From Planctomycetota bacterium (GTDB lineage Bacteria; Planctomycetota; B15-G4; JADJEK01), in the NCBI GenBank assembly GCA_016709145.1, contig JADJEK010000006.1, positions 62,001 to 126,000 on the forward strand: a stretch of DNA of 64,000 nucleotides, read 5' to 3'. Shown here piece after piece: positions 63,961-64,000 of the stretch. The notes beneath the pieces are model-generated. The model did not search any database. It had not been told where the DNA came from and was given only the letters and a program-made list of their open reading frames with translations. The position numbers were made by a program, and so were the translations under genes. Every line of letters starts with the position of its first letter. Positions within the stretch are counted from its first letter, which is position 1.

Positions 63961-64000
63961 CCCCGGTTCTTCGCCGCGCCCGAGATCGGGTGCGCGCCAT

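Overview
The window is a GC-rich bacterial chromosome segment with short spacers and many 4-base ATGA/GTGA gene overlaps. An Mla-type phospholipid transporter, numerous lipoprotein signal peptides and a large surface-glycan cluster point to a diderm. The sulfatase-like alkaline-phosphatase-superfamily genes, the EF-Tu variant and the general gene style suggest a high-GC member of Planctomycetota or a relative. That placement is inference; no 16S gene is present. I saw no insertion sequence, integrase, CRISPR array or prophage.

Layout. 1-4.2 kb: tRNA-Leu(UAA), then a sugar epimerase, an AsnB-type amidotransferase and a glycosyltransferase (GT). 4.4-5.3 kb: an isolated lipoprotein that appears to fuse a CX5R tyrosine-phosphatase-like domain to a cytochrome c'-like domain. 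5.4-10.9 kb: two GTs, a nitroreductase/methyltransferase fusion and a large protein of unknown function. 11-16.7 kb (minus strand): thymidine kinase, two sulfatase-like hydrolases and a membrane protein between them. 16.9-24.6 kb: a third sulfatase-like membrane protein, two GTs, a GT-C-like membrane protein and a Wzx-like flippase. 24.7-31.5 kb: a B12-type radical SAM protein, a GT, a GNAT-like protein, a polysaccharide deacetylase, a WecA-like priming transferase and a methyltransferase. 31.6-35.5 kb: a membrane/TPR protein and a second radical SAM protein. Together 0.2-35 kb looks like one large locus for making, modifying and exporting a surface polysaccharide.

35.6-40.3 kb (minus strand) holds mlaE-mlaF-mlaD behind a repeat-rich lipoprotein gene that carries an apparent -1 frameshift. 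40.6-43.1 kb has two lipoproteins, dtd and an HU-like gene. 43.2-46.6 kb (minus) has a GT2 gene with cystathionine beta-synthase and a gamma-synthase/lyase. 46.7-50.5 kb has a MutS2 lacking its Smr domain, a lone receiver protein and aroC.

50.6-63.9 kb is the conserved gene-expression block: tRNA-Thr(UGU), tRNA-Tyr(GUA), tRNA-Gly(UCC), tuf, secE, nusG, rplK, rplA, rplJ, rplL, rpoB, rpoC. This is the order of the E. coli tufB-rpoBC region, less its fourth tRNA. Strong GC-rich hairpins with weak U-tracts sit at most operon ends and between rplL and rpoB. No spacer longer than 300 bases lacks a gene; the longest is the 271-base divergent region 40298-40568, in which I recognise nothing specific.
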